Below, in pieces: positions 51,665 to 61,180 of a DNA stretch of 64,000 bases (positions are counted from its first letter, which is position 1; each line of letters starts with the position of its first letter). The position numbers were made by a program, and so were the translations under genes. The DNA is from Mucilaginibacter gilvus (lineage in GTDB: Bacteria > Bacteroidota > Bacteroidia > Sphingobacteriales > Sphingobacteriaceae). The stretch lies in contig NZ_SBIW01000001.1 of assembly GCF_004054195.1 (NCBI RefSeq), forward strand, positions 372,001 to 436,000, given 5' to 3'. The notes under the pieces were generated by a model that was not told where the DNA came from, did not search any database, and saw only the letters and a list, made by a program, of their open reading frames with translations.

Positions 51665-52779
51665 TGCAGGCTACTAAAAATATCCCCTTCTTTTCCTTTG
51701 ATGCCACAACCGAACTCATCAGGGCGGAAATAAAGCAAGTTTTTGACGATTTTCTGGAATCGCAATGGTATATATTGGGGGATAAGCTTACCCAATTTGA
51801 ATCGGCCTATGCCGCCTTCAACAGCACGGCGCATTGCATAGGCGTGGCCAACGGGCTCGATGCGCTGCACATCGCCCTAAAAACGCTCAATATTGGCCCG
51901 GGCGACGAAGTAATTGTACCTACTAATACCTTCATAGCTACCTGGCTGGCGGTATCTTATGCGGGGGCAACCATTGTACCTGTTGAACCCGACAAGGCCA
52001 CCTACAACATCGATCCAAACAAAATAGAGGCTGCCATAACCGGCAAAACAAAAGCCATTATCCCGGTTCATCTTTACGGGCAACCTTGCGAGATGGATAA
52101 AATAATGGCAATAGCCATCAAACACAATTTAGCTGTGATTGAAGATAACGCCCAGGCTCACGCGGCAACCTACAACGGGCAGCTTACCGGTAGCTTCGGG
52201 GATATTAATGCAACCAGCTTTTACCCCACCAAAAATTTTGGTGCCCTTGGTGATGGCGGCGCGTTAACTACCAATAACGCTGAGCTTGATAAAAACGCAC
52301 GTTTGCTGCGCAACTATGGCTCTTCGGAGAAATACCATCACGAAATTGTAGGGCTAAACTCCCGACTGGACGAGGTGCAAGCCGCCTTCTTAACCATAAA
52401 GCTAAAATATCTGGCGCAATGGACTGCCGAGCGGCAGCGAATTGCGCGGGTTTATAGCGAGCAATTGACCGATATTAATGGCCTGGTATTGCCGGTTACT
52501 GCTACAGGGGCCAGCCATGTGTACCATTTGTACGTAATACGCACCACCCGCCGCGACGACTTGCGGGCATTCTTAAAAAACAAAGGCATTGCAACGGCAA
52601 TCCACTACCCTATCCCGGCTCATTTGCAAAAAGCTTACGGAGGGCTTGGTTACAAACAAGGCGATTACCCTATTGCCGAAGAATTAGCTGCAACCAGCCT
52701 AAGCCTGCCTATGAACCCCGGCATGGCTATAGAAGACGTACAATGCATTTGCAGCACGGTACGGTCGTTTTATGAATAA
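51664..52779 (+). CDS. DegT/DnrJ/EryC1 sugar aminotransferase (FdtB/QdtB-like)
   Basis: A 371-residue PLP enzyme of the sugar aminotransferase family. The PLP lysine is K190 in [15 protein letters not shown], with [14 protein letters not shown] before it and the [10 protein letters not shown] motif after. Next to the two 3,4-ketoisomerases it most likely transaminates the 3-keto sugar with glutamate to dTDP-3-amino-3,6-dideoxyhexose, the acceptor for the GNAT enzyme. It overlaps the next glycosyltransferase gene by 8 bp. Confidence 0.93.
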   Translation: MQATKNIPFFSFDATTELIRAEIKQVFDDFLESQWYILGDKLTQFESAYAAFNSTAHCIGVANGLDALHIALKTLNIGPGDEVIVPTNTFIATWLAVSYAGATIVPVEPDKATYNIDPNKIEAAITGKTKAIIPVHLYGQPCEMDKIMAIAIKHNLAVIEDNAQAHAATYNGQLTGSFGDINATSFYPTKNFGALGDGGALTTNNAELDKNARLLRNYGSSEKYHHEIVGLNSRLDEVQAAFLTIKLKYLAQWTAERQRIARVYSEQLTDINGLVLPVTATGASHVYHLYVIRTTRRDDLRAFLKNKGIATAIHYPIPAHLQKAYGGLGYKQGDYPIAEELAATSLSLPMNPGMAIEDVQCICSTVRSFYE

Positions 52780-53323
52780 AATATTAATTGTAAGCAACTT
52801 GTTACGCATCGGCGGTGCCGAAAAACTGCTTTACGAAGTAGTTGGTTTTGCAAGGGCAAACAACCTGGAGCCTGTGATACTGATATTGGATAGTTACGAC
52901 CGCGAACATTACGATCCCATTTACGAACAAATGAATGTTAAAGTGGTGCGCACCCGCATCAGCCTGATCAAAAACTTTCGCTCACCGATGCAGATGCTGC
53001 AATCTGTTATATGGATAATCAGGCTGAGATATTTTGCGCGCAAACTTTATAAAAGCATTCATGTGATCGGCTTATACAACCTCGACAAAGTGTACCATGG
53101 CATAAATCACAATCGGCGCTTTTTTTGGAACGTAAATAATGCCATTCAATTTGTCGACCGTAAGTTCCCCTATTCTGCGGAGTATTTTGGCAACGGGAAC
53201 GACACCATAGTTTGCATCAATAAATACCAGGCGACCGAAATGCAAAGCCAATACGGCCTGGACCTGTTAAAAGCTAAAATAACCGTGTTTAAACTTTTCC
53301 TGGGCGGCCATGATACAAATTAA
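52772..53323 (+). CDS. Glycosyltransferase, N-terminal GT-B half (split gene)
   Basis: A 183-residue protein with the start of a GT4-type enzyme: [27 protein letters not shown] is the usual N-terminal loop and helix. It ends at the linker ([19 protein letters not shown]) where the donor domain should begin. The donor domain is encoded by the next gene in another frame, with a 14-bp overlap. Together the two halves have the length of one GT4 enzyme. This is either a frameshifted gene or a true two-subunit enzyme made by coupled translation. Confidence 0.85.
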   Translation: MNKILIVSNLLRIGGAEKLLYEVVGFARANNLEPVILILDSYDREHYDPIYEQMNVKVVRTRISLIKNFRSPMQMLQSVIWIIRLRYFARKLYKSIHVIGLYNLDKVYHGINHNRRFFWNVNNAIQFVDRKFPYSAEYFGNGNDTIVCINKYQATEMQSQYGLDLLKAKITVFKLFLGGHDTN

Positions 53324-53867
53324 CCTTGTTGCCAGGATAGATGACGATAAAAACTCCTTCCTCGACCTGGTTTATGTGGCTTATAAACTAAAAAGTGCCG
53401 GCATTACAGATTTTAAAGTGCTTTTTATTGGTGGCGTGCATAAGCAAAGCATCTATCAAAACATTGTGCATTTAGCCAATTTGTTAGATGTAGAAAGCCA
53501 CATCGGTTTTACTATGAAAGCTATTCCACTTGCCCAATTACCAGAAGATGTTAAGCAGGGCTATTTTTTAAATTATACTGTGGGCGCATTTGTTGGCTAT
53601 TCTGCCATCGAAAGTATAGATCTGGGCCTGCGGGCCATATTCCTCAACGGGGATAAAAAACTGATTGGCGATATGCCGAAAACCGCCGGTATGTGCCCCG
53701 ATCTCAACTCCCTCATAGCCCTGATCACAACACTAACGCAGGGTAAAAGCGCTATTGACACCAAAATTGATGAGAGCAATTCACAGCTCAAAAAGTCGTA
53801 TTTCCTGACTGCCGCCGAAAGATCCAATTTGTTATCGCTGCTGTTGCCCGGTAACCAACCTCTATAA
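53310..53867 (+). CDS. Glycosyltransferase, C-terminal GT-B half (split gene)
   Basis: A 185-residue protein that starts ([20 protein letters not shown]) exactly at the first strand of a GT4 donor domain. It goes on with FKVLFIGGVHKQSIY and GYSAIESIDLGLRAIFL, which resembles the E-x7-E donor region in weakened form. Alone it lacks an acceptor domain. Its ATG lies inside the last codons of the first half, allowing coupled translation. The ending is divergent from the family, so activity is uncertain. Confidence 0.8.
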   Translation: MIQINLVARIDDDKNSFLDLVYVAYKLKSAGITDFKVLFIGGVHKQSIYQNIVHLANLLDVESHIGFTMKAIPLAQLPEDVKQGYFLNYTVGAFVGYSAIESIDLGLRAIFLNGDKKLIGDMPKTAGMCPDLNSLIALITTLTQGKSAIDTKIDESNSQLKKSYFLTAAERSNLLSLLLPGNQPL

Positions 53868-53890
53868 TCCCTCCTATTCAAGCTTAAATT

Positions 53891-54883
53891 TTGCCCGCAG
53901 GTGTATCCGTATTAATATGTTGTTATAACAGCGCAGGGCGTTTGCCTGCAACTTTAAAACATCTTTCTGCACAGCAGGTGCCCGTAGATCTCAGCTGGGA
54001 GATAATAGTGGTTGACAATGCCTCTGATGATAACACTGCCGCCCTTGCAAGCCAGTTGTGGAAAGATCTCGGCAAAGCAGATATCAATTTTACGATACTT
54101 ACCGAACCAAAAGCCGGGAAAAACAACGCATTACACACAGGAATAGCGGCAGCAGCGTACGACTATATACTAATATGCGACGATGACAACTGGCTATCTG
54201 ATGATTACGTAAGCAAGGCGTTCCACAGGATGCACATCAATCCGGCCATAGGTGCGGCAGGTGGCCGGGGAGTTGCTGTTTCTGACGGGGATTTACCCGC
54301 CTGGTTTACCCAATACCAGCACGGTTACGCCGTAGGCGGGCAAAATTCCGTTACCGGTGATATTTCCAAAAAGGGGTATCTGTGGGGAGCGGGGATGGTT
54401 TTCCGGAAACAGCTCTACTACAAAACATATTTAGATTTCCCCTCGTTTTTAACCGGCCCTAATGGTGATACCCTGGCGCGCGGTGAGGACGTAGAATTTT
54501 GTCTGAGGATCCTGCTGGCTGGGCATACCTTATTTTATGATGAGGCGCTCACCTATAAACATTACATCCCGCCCGGCCGCCTTACCGAGGAGTACCGCGA
54601 CAAGCTATTTAAAGGTTACGATTACGAAAAAAAGATCCTGGATCTGTACACCCGCCAAATAAAAATCAACTCATTGCCCTGGTTCAGCAGGCAGCAATTG
54701 CTGTTGTGCAGCATTTCGCGGTACATATTAAGCGGTTTAAGCGCCAAATGGAAAAGCAGCTTTGAGTCGGATATAATATACCTTATTGCCGGTTACCAGT
54801 TGTCAACGGCTTCTCACGAGGTGAAAAAAATAAGAAAACTCAATTTGCAGTTAGCTGCAACAACCAACGCCAAACATGTCTGA
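53891..54883 (+). CDS. Family 2 glycosyltransferase (TTG start)
   Basis: A 330-residue GT-A enzyme. The frame has an in-frame stop at 53885-53887, so TTG at 53891 is the only usable start just before VSVLICCYNSAGRLP. The nucleotide region is WEIIVVDNASDDNTA and the DxD motif CDDDNW (about 96-101); a long C-terminal part with ARGEDVEFCLRILLAGH is the catalytic-base region. It adds one sugar to the repeat unit. It overlaps the next gene by 8 bp. Confidence 0.9.
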   Translation: MPAGVSVLICCYNSAGRLPATLKHLSAQQVPVDLSWEIIVVDNASDDNTAALASQLWKDLGKADINFTILTEPKAGKNNALHTGIAAAAYDYILICDDDNWLSDDYVSKAFHRMHINPAIGAAGGRGVAVSDGDLPAWFTQYQHGYAVGGQNSVTGDISKKGYLWGAGMVFRKQLYYKTYLDFPSFLTGPNGDTLARGEDVEFCLRILLAGHTLFYDEALTYKHYIPPGRLTEEYRDKLFKGYDYEKKILDLYTRQIKINSLPWFSRQQLLLCSISRYILSGLSAKWKSSFESDIIYLIAGYQLSTASHEVKKIRKLNLQLAATTNAKHV

Positions 54884-55964
54884 TATTTTTAAGCATTCAC
54901 ATTTTGAGGCTGACGCGTTTGGGCATGGTGGCAACAAACGGACAGCGCAGATAGACGAAATTTTGAAGGATGCGGGGTTAACTTATAAAGAGCCAGACTT
55001 TTCCAATTCGGCAGTCATCACCAATAAGCTACCCGTTTATTTAAAAGGGCTTCAATACACCAAACATTTGCCTACCGCCAATAAAAACAAGTACGCTATA
55101 GGCCGTTACCTTAAAATGTTTGAGGCTTTTGTGAAAAAACAAAAGCCCGGCCTTGTTATTTGGGAATCAACGGTTGGGTACAATTTACTGCTTGCCGAAA
55201 TACTGTACAAGCATCATGTGCCGGTAGTTGCCCTGCCGCATAATATTGAATCGTTGGTTGCGGGGTCAAAAAGCGTGTTCTCCTCAAAAGAATCGCCTAA
55301 TTGGCTCATGGAAGAACTGAAATACCTGGGATATTGCAAAAAAACGTTTACCATTTCCAGGGAAGAAAACTGGCTCCTTTCCAACACGGGGATAAACTCG
55401 GACTACCTCCCCTATTATCCTGCGAAAAAAACTGAAGAGTATCTCTTAGCCATAAGGGCACAAAAACAAACATCATATACGGCTCCACAAACAGCAAAGG
55501 AAATTTTGCTGCTTGGCACGTATTACAACAAGCCTACGCTTGATGGTTATGTAGAATTGCTAAACTACATCAGGCAAAAAACAAGTCTTGTTATCAACGT
55601 TGTCGGCTTTGGCTCGGAGCAATTGAATAATATGTTTCCCGATAAAAACATCAGGATCTGGGGCAGCGTTAACGAAGAAAAGCTGGCCTCCCTTGTTGCC
55701 ATTTGCGATTACGGCGTTGTTCACCAGGCGCCATCCAGCGGCGCGCTCACTCGCATCCCCGAAATGTTGTTAGCCGGGCTGCCGCTTTTAACAAACACCC
55801 ATGCCGCCCGTAGCTATTTCGGTACAGCCGGGCTTGGCGTTTACCAATCATTTGAAGAATTACTGGATATGCTTCACACTCAAAGGCCCGAAATTGCCCC
55901 TGTTCCCGTAAGGCCTGTCGAAGAAAAGCATTTTGCAGATTACATTAGAACCCTTTTGCATTAA
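54876..55964 (+). CDS. GT-B type glycosyltransferase
   Basis: A 362-residue protein. The N-terminal part (HFEADAFGHGGNKRTAQI) resembles the GG loop of GT4 enzymes; the middle has LPHNIESLVAGSKS and FTISREENWLLSNTG; the C-domain has ILLLGTYYNKPTLDGY and a PEMLLAGLPLLTNTHAARSYFG donor region. The length and order fit a divergent GT4. Donor and acceptor are unknown. It lies in a run of overlapping glycosyltransferase genes. Confidence 0.82.
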   Translation: MSDIFKHSHFEADAFGHGGNKRTAQIDEILKDAGLTYKEPDFSNSAVITNKLPVYLKGLQYTKHLPTANKNKYAIGRYLKMFEAFVKKQKPGLVIWESTVGYNLLLAEILYKHHVPVVALPHNIESLVAGSKSVFSSKESPNWLMEELKYLGYCKKTFTISREENWLLSNTGINSDYLPYYPAKKTEEYLLAIRAQKQTSYTAPQTAKEILLLGTYYNKPTLDGYVELLNYIRQKTSLVINVVGFGSEQLNNMFPDKNIRIWGSVNEEKLASLVAICDYGVVHQAPSSGALTRIPEMLLAGLPLLTNTHAARSYFGTAGLGVYQSFEELLDMLHTQRPEIAPVPVRPVEEKHFADYIRTLLH

Positions 55965-55967
55965 CCC

Positions 55968-56831
55968 TTGAAACTCGAAAGGATAATTTCGTTTGCCAAC
56001 AGAGCGAGCGAGTTGCGGTTTAGGGCGATGGTAAGTTCGTTACGCGAAACCGGCTGCTTGCTGCCCGTGTGGGTAATTCCTTATGACGATAACCTTTTCG
56101 ACCTGCCCGATAATTGCACCTGGTGGCAAATGGATGAAGTAGAAAACCTGATCAAAACATCTGCGCTGCATCCCATGAAAAGGAAGTTCCAATGCTTTTT
56201 AACAAACAATTATCATTTTGTGGATGCCGATGTCATCTTCCTTCGCAACCCGGAGGAAGTTTTGGCCAACATAGATGGCTTCGTAAGCTCCTGCGGGCAC
56301 TGGCACAACCCGGAACACACCTACGTGCCATCTACACTGCTATTATATAAACAGGCCAGCACAACCTGGCAAAAAAGCATTTTTAACTCGGGGCAGTTTG
56401 CCTGCGATAGGGCACTGTATGACATTAACACCCTTACAGAGCTTATCCGAAACCCCTTATACAAAGAAGCCCTGGACAGCCACGACCAAATCTCTATCAA
56501 CCTGTTTGTTTTCCTTTCAGGGGTAAAGGTTACCAATGTTACCTTACCGCCGCATAACCTTGAATCGAGCTGGGCGGGAGATTATCAGGAAGATGGCTAC
56601 GACAAGTACTGGACCGACGAAAAGAAGAAACCATATTTGATCCATTGGGCCGGTTATAAAATTGCCGTGGATAAACCCATCGACAAATTATTCACCAAAT
56701 ACCTTACAGAGCAAGAGAAACAGGTGTTTATTACCGACTTGGCCGATTTTGAAAAAAGCCGCGCTGTACCCCAGCTACAGAAGTTTTATTGGCTGCTGAG
56801 GAGTGTGTTATTAGGCAAAAAGCAAAACTGA
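55968..56831 (+). CDS. GT-A type glycosyltransferase with DxD motif (TTG start)
   Basis: A 287-residue protein beginning with TTG at 55968, 3 bases after the preceding stop. A DxD metal site appears in FVDADVIFLRNPEEV (about 86-100), with KRKFQCFLTNN before it and the late HDQISINLFVFLSGV and LIHWAGYK segments, which resemble GT8-like or capsule-type GT-A enzymes. No exact family is assigned. The partial gene at the right edge (63306) has a similar WLDSDILFF site. Confidence 0.75.
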   Translation: MKLERIISFANRASELRFRAMVSSLRETGCLLPVWVIPYDDNLFDLPDNCTWWQMDEVENLIKTSALHPMKRKFQCFLTNNYHFVDADVIFLRNPEEVLANIDGFVSSCGHWHNPEHTYVPSTLLLYKQASTTWQKSIFNSGQFACDRALYDINTLTELIRNPLYKEALDSHDQISINLFVFLSGVKVTNVTLPPHNLESSWAGDYQEDGYDKYWTDEKKKPYLIHWAGYKIAVDKPIDKLFTKYLTEQEKQVFITDLADFEKSRAVPQLQKFYWLLRSVLLGKKQN

Positions 56832-56838
56832 TATTACG

Positions 56839-57765
56839 TTGAACCTGCCCGATCTTTCCTTATATCGTGATGAATTAAAAGCAAAAGGTGCGATTACGCC
56901 ATTGCGGGTATTTGCGGTGCCACCAGCGGGTTTAATGGCTCAACTACCCCCACCACCTGCTAACAAACACGGCTGGCCATGGACCACCCAAACTAACCCT
57001 GGCCTGTATGAGGGGAAAACAAGCTGGCCCAAGATCACCATTGTAACACCATCTTTTAACCAGGGCGAGTTTTTGGAACAAACTATCCGGTCGGTATTAT
57101 TGCAAAATTACCCTAACCTGGAGTACATCATTATCGACGGCGGCAGTACGGACAATTCTACCGGGATCCTTAAAAAGTACTCACACTGGATAAGTTACTG
57201 GCAAAGCGAAAAGGATAAGGGCCAAAGCAACGCTATCAATTTAGGCTTCAGCCTTTCTTCTGGAAGATACCATGGCTGGATAAACAGCGACGATTATTAC
57301 CTCGAAAACGTATTCCATAACGTTGCCGGCGCTTTTTGTTCGTCGGGCGTGGATTTTATATACGGTTATGGCCTGGACTATGTGATAAGCACGGGCGAAA
57401 TTAAAGAGACTAAAATCTTGCCATTTATAGACTTTTTTATCAAGATACCGGGATTGGTACAACCATCTACCTTTTGGAGCGCCGCCATACACGAACCGGT
57501 ATGGGAAGAGTTGCATTGCTCACTCGATTATGAACTTTGGCTGCGCCTGGTGAAAGGGCATAGCCGCAAACTGATAAAAGAACCCTTATCCGTTGCCAAC
57601 ATTCATGAGGATGCTAAAAGTTCCGACCCAAAAATGAAGGCAAAATGGGAAGAAGATCATCAAAAAATATGGGCTGCCGATGCACATGGAACCGTTTACG
57701 AATGGAAGCGGATCGTGTTTTTAAACCGCATCCGCCAAAAAATTTATAAGTGGCTACATCTTTAA
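56839..57765 (+). CDS. Family 2 glycosyltransferase (TTG start)
   Basis: A 308-residue GT-A enzyme. An N-terminal extension of about 65 residues (with a PPPPANKHGWPWTT stretch) precedes the domain start ITIVTPSFNQGEFLEQ. The nucleotide region is EYIIIDGGSTDNSTGI and the DxD motif is INSDDYY. The reading starts with TTG at 56839, as no ATG lies before the extension. Substrates are unknown. Confidence 0.88.
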   Translation: MNLPDLSLYRDELKAKGAITPLRVFAVPPAGLMAQLPPPPANKHGWPWTTQTNPGLYEGKTSWPKITIVTPSFNQGEFLEQTIRSVLLQNYPNLEYIIIDGGSTDNSTGILKKYSHWISYWQSEKDKGQSNAINLGFSLSSGRYHGWINSDDYYLENVFHNVAGAFCSSGVDFIYGYGLDYVISTGEIKETKILPFIDFFIKIPGLVQPSTFWSAAIHEPVWEELHCSLDYELWLRLVKGHSRKLIKEPLSVANIHEDAKSSDPKMKAKWEEDHQKIWAADAHGTVYEWKRIVFLNRIRQKIYKWLHL

Positions 57766-57810
57766 ACTTTTATGGCGCCTCAACCAAATCACAGGCAACA
57801 ACGCTAACCT

Positions 57811-59199
57811 TTGCTCTTTAACTCGCTCCTTTTTCTCATTTACTTTATAATAGTTACCGCTAATTATTATTTACTTCCGCATAAATACCGGTGGATATGG
57901 CTCCTGATAGCCAGCTGTTATTTTTATATGTATTTTAAGCCGGCGTACATCCTCATCATCTTCTTCACTATTATTGTAGATTATATTGCAGGACTGCTTA
58001 TTGAGAACGCAAGCGGCAAGGCCCGGAAATTATACCTGGGCTTAAGCATTGTAGCCAACGTTGGCGTGCTGGCTTTTTACAAATACTTTAACTTCCTGGC
58101 AGAGAACCTTAATTTTTTATCTGCCGGTGTGCATGGGCCACAAATCCCGCTGGTTAATTTCATTTTACCTATCGGGCTGTCTTTCCACACCTTCCAGGCT
58201 ATGAGTTATACCATCGAGGTTTACCGCGGCAATCAAAAGGCCGAACGGCATTTAGGTATCTACTCGCTATATGTAATGTTTTACCCGCAAATGGTTGCCG
58301 GCCCTATTGAAAGGCCTCAGCATATATTGCCGCAGTTTCGTAAAGCCGTTGTTTTTAACCGGGCGCAGTTTATAGGCGGGCTATTTTTAATAGCCACCGG
58401 CCTGTTTAAAAAAGTGGTGATAGCCGATAAGCTCGCGCTGTTTGTAAACCCGGTATTCGATCATCCGCACGGGCACTCTTCACTGGAATTACTCATCGCC
58501 ACCTACTTTTTCGCGTTCCAGATCTATTGCGATTTTAGCGGGTACTCTGATATCGCCATCGGTGCCGCGCTGGTGCTGGGAATAAAATTGATGACGAATT
58601 TTAACGGGCCCTATCTTGCCCACAACATCGCCATTTTTTGGAAAAGGTGGCATATCTCGCTCTCCACCTGGTTTCGCGATTACCTGTATATCCCCTTGGG
58701 TGGTAGCAGGGTAAGCTTTGCTTTAATGTGTATAAACCTGCTTATTGTGTTTACGGTGAGCGGCCTTTGGCACGGTGCCAGCTGGAAATACCTGGTGTGG
58801 GGTTTGATACATGGCTGCCTGCTTATTGGCTACCACCTGTTGAAAAAAGCGAACATGAACATCAACGGCTGGAAGTTTTTAAAATGGCTTATCACGTTTC
58901 ATCTCGTTTGCCTGGCCTGGATCTTTTTCCGGGCTTACAATATTAATGATGCGTTTTACATCATCGGCCGGATATTTACCGGTGGTAGCTTTAGTTACCA
59001 GGCTGTGCAAATTATGCCGCTTACAGAGATAGCCTATGGCTTTTTAATAGTGGTTTTATTGCTCTTGGCAGAGCGTTACCTGCCTGCAGCGAAAGATTAT
59101 TCAACACGCAAAAAGGTAGCGCTTACCGTTTCGTTAATAATAGCCTGCTACTTTTTAGGCATTTTTGATGAGGCTCAATTTATCTATTTCCAATTTTAA
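57811..59199 (+). CDS. MBOAT family O-acyltransferase (AlgI-like)
   Basis: A 462-residue polytopic membrane protein. The TTG at 57811 starts directly at the first hydrophobic segment. MBOAT signatures are AMSYTIEVYRG, YPQMVAGPIERP, the FWKRWHISLSTWFRDYLYIPLGG motif and the catalytic histidine in VSGLWHGASW. Such proteins pass acyl (usually acetyl) groups across the membrane for polysaccharide O-acylation. The next gene, coupled through TAATG, encodes the SGNH-type partner that completes transfer in the periplasm. Confidence 0.95.
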   Translation: MLFNSLLFLIYFIIVTANYYLLPHKYRWIWLLIASCYFYMYFKPAYILIIFFTIIVDYIAGLLIENASGKARKLYLGLSIVANVGVLAFYKYFNFLAENLNFLSAGVHGPQIPLVNFILPIGLSFHTFQAMSYTIEVYRGNQKAERHLGIYSLYVMFYPQMVAGPIERPQHILPQFRKAVVFNRAQFIGGLFLIATGLFKKVVIADKLALFVNPVFDHPHGHSSLELLIATYFFAFQIYCDFSGYSDIAIGAALVLGIKLMTNFNGPYLAHNIAIFWKRWHISLSTWFRDYLYIPLGGSRVSFALMCINLLIVFTVSGLWHGASWKYLVWGLIHGCLLIGYHLLKKANMNINGWKFLKWLITFHLVCLAWIFFRAYNINDAFYIIGRIFTGGSFSYQAVQIMPLTEIAYGFLIVVLLLLAERYLPAAKDYSTRKKVALTVSLIIACYFLGIFDEAQFIYFQF

Positions 59200-60314
59200 T
59201 GGGTAAAAAACTCCTTCCTTTATTGGCGCTTATTATTGGCACTCTGGTGATGATTACGGCAATGAACCAGTCGTTCATCAATAAAATAAAACAGGAGAAA
59301 TACTTCGCCCACCTCAAGCCAGCCGAACAAAAGGGGAACATCCTTTATAAAACCTTATTCCTTGAATCGGACAGGTGGCGGTACGGCGATCTTTACGGGC
59401 TTTGTTACCTGCCCGGCTATAAATTCCCACTCGAACCCTTTAAGGAATACAAGCACAAGGTCGACTGGAAGCCATCAAACCGGATCCTGTATATCATCGG
59501 TGATAGCTTTTTAGCAGATAAAACCCTATACGGCGCATTCGACGGTTTTGACAACGTAATTTTTCTCGATCGCCGGTTCTCCTTTGGCCCTATTGCATTG
59601 GATAGCACAAAACAAAACTATATGCTGATGGAGTTTGCCGAGCGCAACCTGGTAGGTTACGATATCAGCACAACCGATGAAGCTTTAGTCCCCGCAAAGG
59701 TTGCCCAATCCGGTTTGCCGGTCCGCAAAAAAAGTGACGTACAAGGCACGCAGGGTCTACCAACCTCTATTCAGGCAAGGCTTAGTAATATCATCTTTAA
59801 TAAAGATCTTAACCGTAACCTGGAACTGGTGCTGTTTGATAATAAAATAACAACACCTTTTAAGCAGCTAAAAGCATCACTTAATTATGCGTTATTTAAG
59901 CGGCTGCCAAAAGAGATTGCAATGGCCGGCGATAACAGCCGGTTGTTTTTAAATATTACTGTTGATACCGCCAATACGCAATCTGCCTTTAGGCCGATAC
60001 CTGATACTGATGTTAAACAGATAAGCCAAAACCTTGACAATGCCCGCCGATACTACTTAACACTTGGTTTTAAAGACGTTTTTTTATCGGCGATACCAAA
60101 CGCCGTGAGCATATATGATGCACAGCATGGGCCATATAACCACCTGCTGAAACGTGTGGAGCAAACATGTACCTTGAAGAAGGTATCCCTTTTTAACGCT
60201 TTTAAAAACAGTAAAGCCAATGTATTTTACCGAAGCGATGCCCATTGGAACCCATTGGGTATGGATATTTGGGTAAACCAAACCAACACGTTCCTGGCCG
60301 CAAACACACATTGA
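59199..60314 (+). CDS. AlgJ/AlgX-like SGNH acyltransferase partner of the MBOAT protein
   Basis: A 371-residue protein with an N-terminal membrane anchor (about 5-20) and a periplasmic domain. The residues expected of a Ser-Asp-His triad are visible: the serine in YIIGDSFLAD (about 98-107) and the late YRSDAHWNPLGMDIW (about 344-358), which is the typical DxxHxN-like motif of AlgJ, AlgX and DltD-type enzymes. Together with the MBOAT protein it would O-acylate the polysaccharide before or during export. Start overlaps the MBOAT stop (TAATG). Confidence 0.88.
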   Translation: MGKKLLPLLALIIGTLVMITAMNQSFINKIKQEKYFAHLKPAEQKGNILYKTLFLESDRWRYGDLYGLCYLPGYKFPLEPFKEYKHKVDWKPSNRILYIIGDSFLADKTLYGAFDGFDNVIFLDRRFSFGPIALDSTKQNYMLMEFAERNLVGYDISTTDEALVPAKVAQSGLPVRKKSDVQGTQGLPTSIQARLSNIIFNKDLNRNLELVLFDNKITTPFKQLKASLNYALFKRLPKEIAMAGDNSRLFLNITVDTANTQSAFRPIPDTDVKQISQNLDNARRYYLTLGFKDVFLSAIPNAVSIYDAQHGPYNHLLKRVEQTCTLKKVSLFNAFKNSKANVFYRSDAHWNPLGMDIWVNQTNTFLAANTH

Positions 60315-61180
60315 CGCCTTTTTCCATCATCATCCCACTTTATAATAGCGCAGTAACTTTACCGGCAACGCTGGATAGCATAGCGGCACAGGAGTTTAAA
60401 GATCTTGAGCTTATTTGTATTGATGGCGCATCTACAGATGCTACGCTGAAAATATTAGATGTTTTTAAAATTGCCCACCCCGAGCTGCCAATCACGGTAT
60501 TGTCCGAACCGGATAAGGGTATATATGATGCCATGAATAAAGGCATTGCTATAGCAAAGGGCAACTGGCTTTATTTTATGGGTGGCGATGATACCTTTGA
60601 GTCGGACCAGGTTTTGAGCAAGGTATACCAGGTAACCAACCAGAGCGATGCTGACCTGGTACACGGTAACGTAACAGGTGTCGTATCTGGCAATGTTTAC
60701 AACGACAATATCCTTTCAAAGGTGTTGTTCAGGGGCATTCATCACCAGGGCATCTTTTATAAAAAGCGCGTGTTTAATTATACCGGCGGGTACGATCTAC
60801 GGTTTAAAATAGCAGCGGATTATCATCTTACACTCAAAGCATTCCTCAATAAAGCATTCAAAACTCAATACGCCGATATCATCATCGCGTATTTTGGCGA
60901 AGCCGGTTTAAGCTCGCAGCGATACGATTGGGTATTTTACAGTTACCACTACAGACTTTTGGCAACGCATAACGCGGCTAATACAACCAGTGATGAGAGC
61001 CTGAAATGCCTCAACGATTCAATCTATTGCTGTTTTCAACTCGCAAAACAAAAACAAAGTCTGCCGTTTGCCTGGCAAAATATGTTATTTTACACCTTTG
61101 ATAAAAATGGCCTGCCACCTGGTACTAAAGTTCGCAACCTGCTGAGAATGGCTTACTGGACATTCAGACCCAACGCATGA
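60311..61180 (+). CDS. Family 2 glycosyltransferase (TTG start)
   Basis: A 290-residue GT-A enzyme. TTG at 60311 overlaps the previous stop (TTGA) and lies directly before FSIIIPLYNSAVTLP; the frame is open further upstream, but that stretch is inside the SGNH gene. The nucleotide region is LELICIDGASTDATL and the DxD motif is GGDDTF (about 91-96). It is closest in layout to WcaA/SpsA-like transferases and to the minus-strand GT2 at 38366 (both with a DKGMYDAMNKGIA-type segment). It overlaps the next gene by 4 bp. Confidence 0.92.
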   Translation: MTPFSIIIPLYNSAVTLPATLDSIAAQEFKDLELICIDGASTDATLKILDVFKIAHPELPITVLSEPDKGIYDAMNKGIAIAKGNWLYFMGGDDTFESDQVLSKVYQVTNQSDADLVHGNVTGVVSGNVYNDNILSKVLFRGIHHQGIFYKKRVFNYTGGYDLRFKIAADYHLTLKAFLNKAFKTQYADIIIAYFGEAGLSSQRYDWVFYSYHYRLLATHNAANTTSDESLKCLNDSIYCCFQLAKQKQSLPFAWQNMLFYTFDKNGLPPGTKVRNLLRMAYWTFRPNA

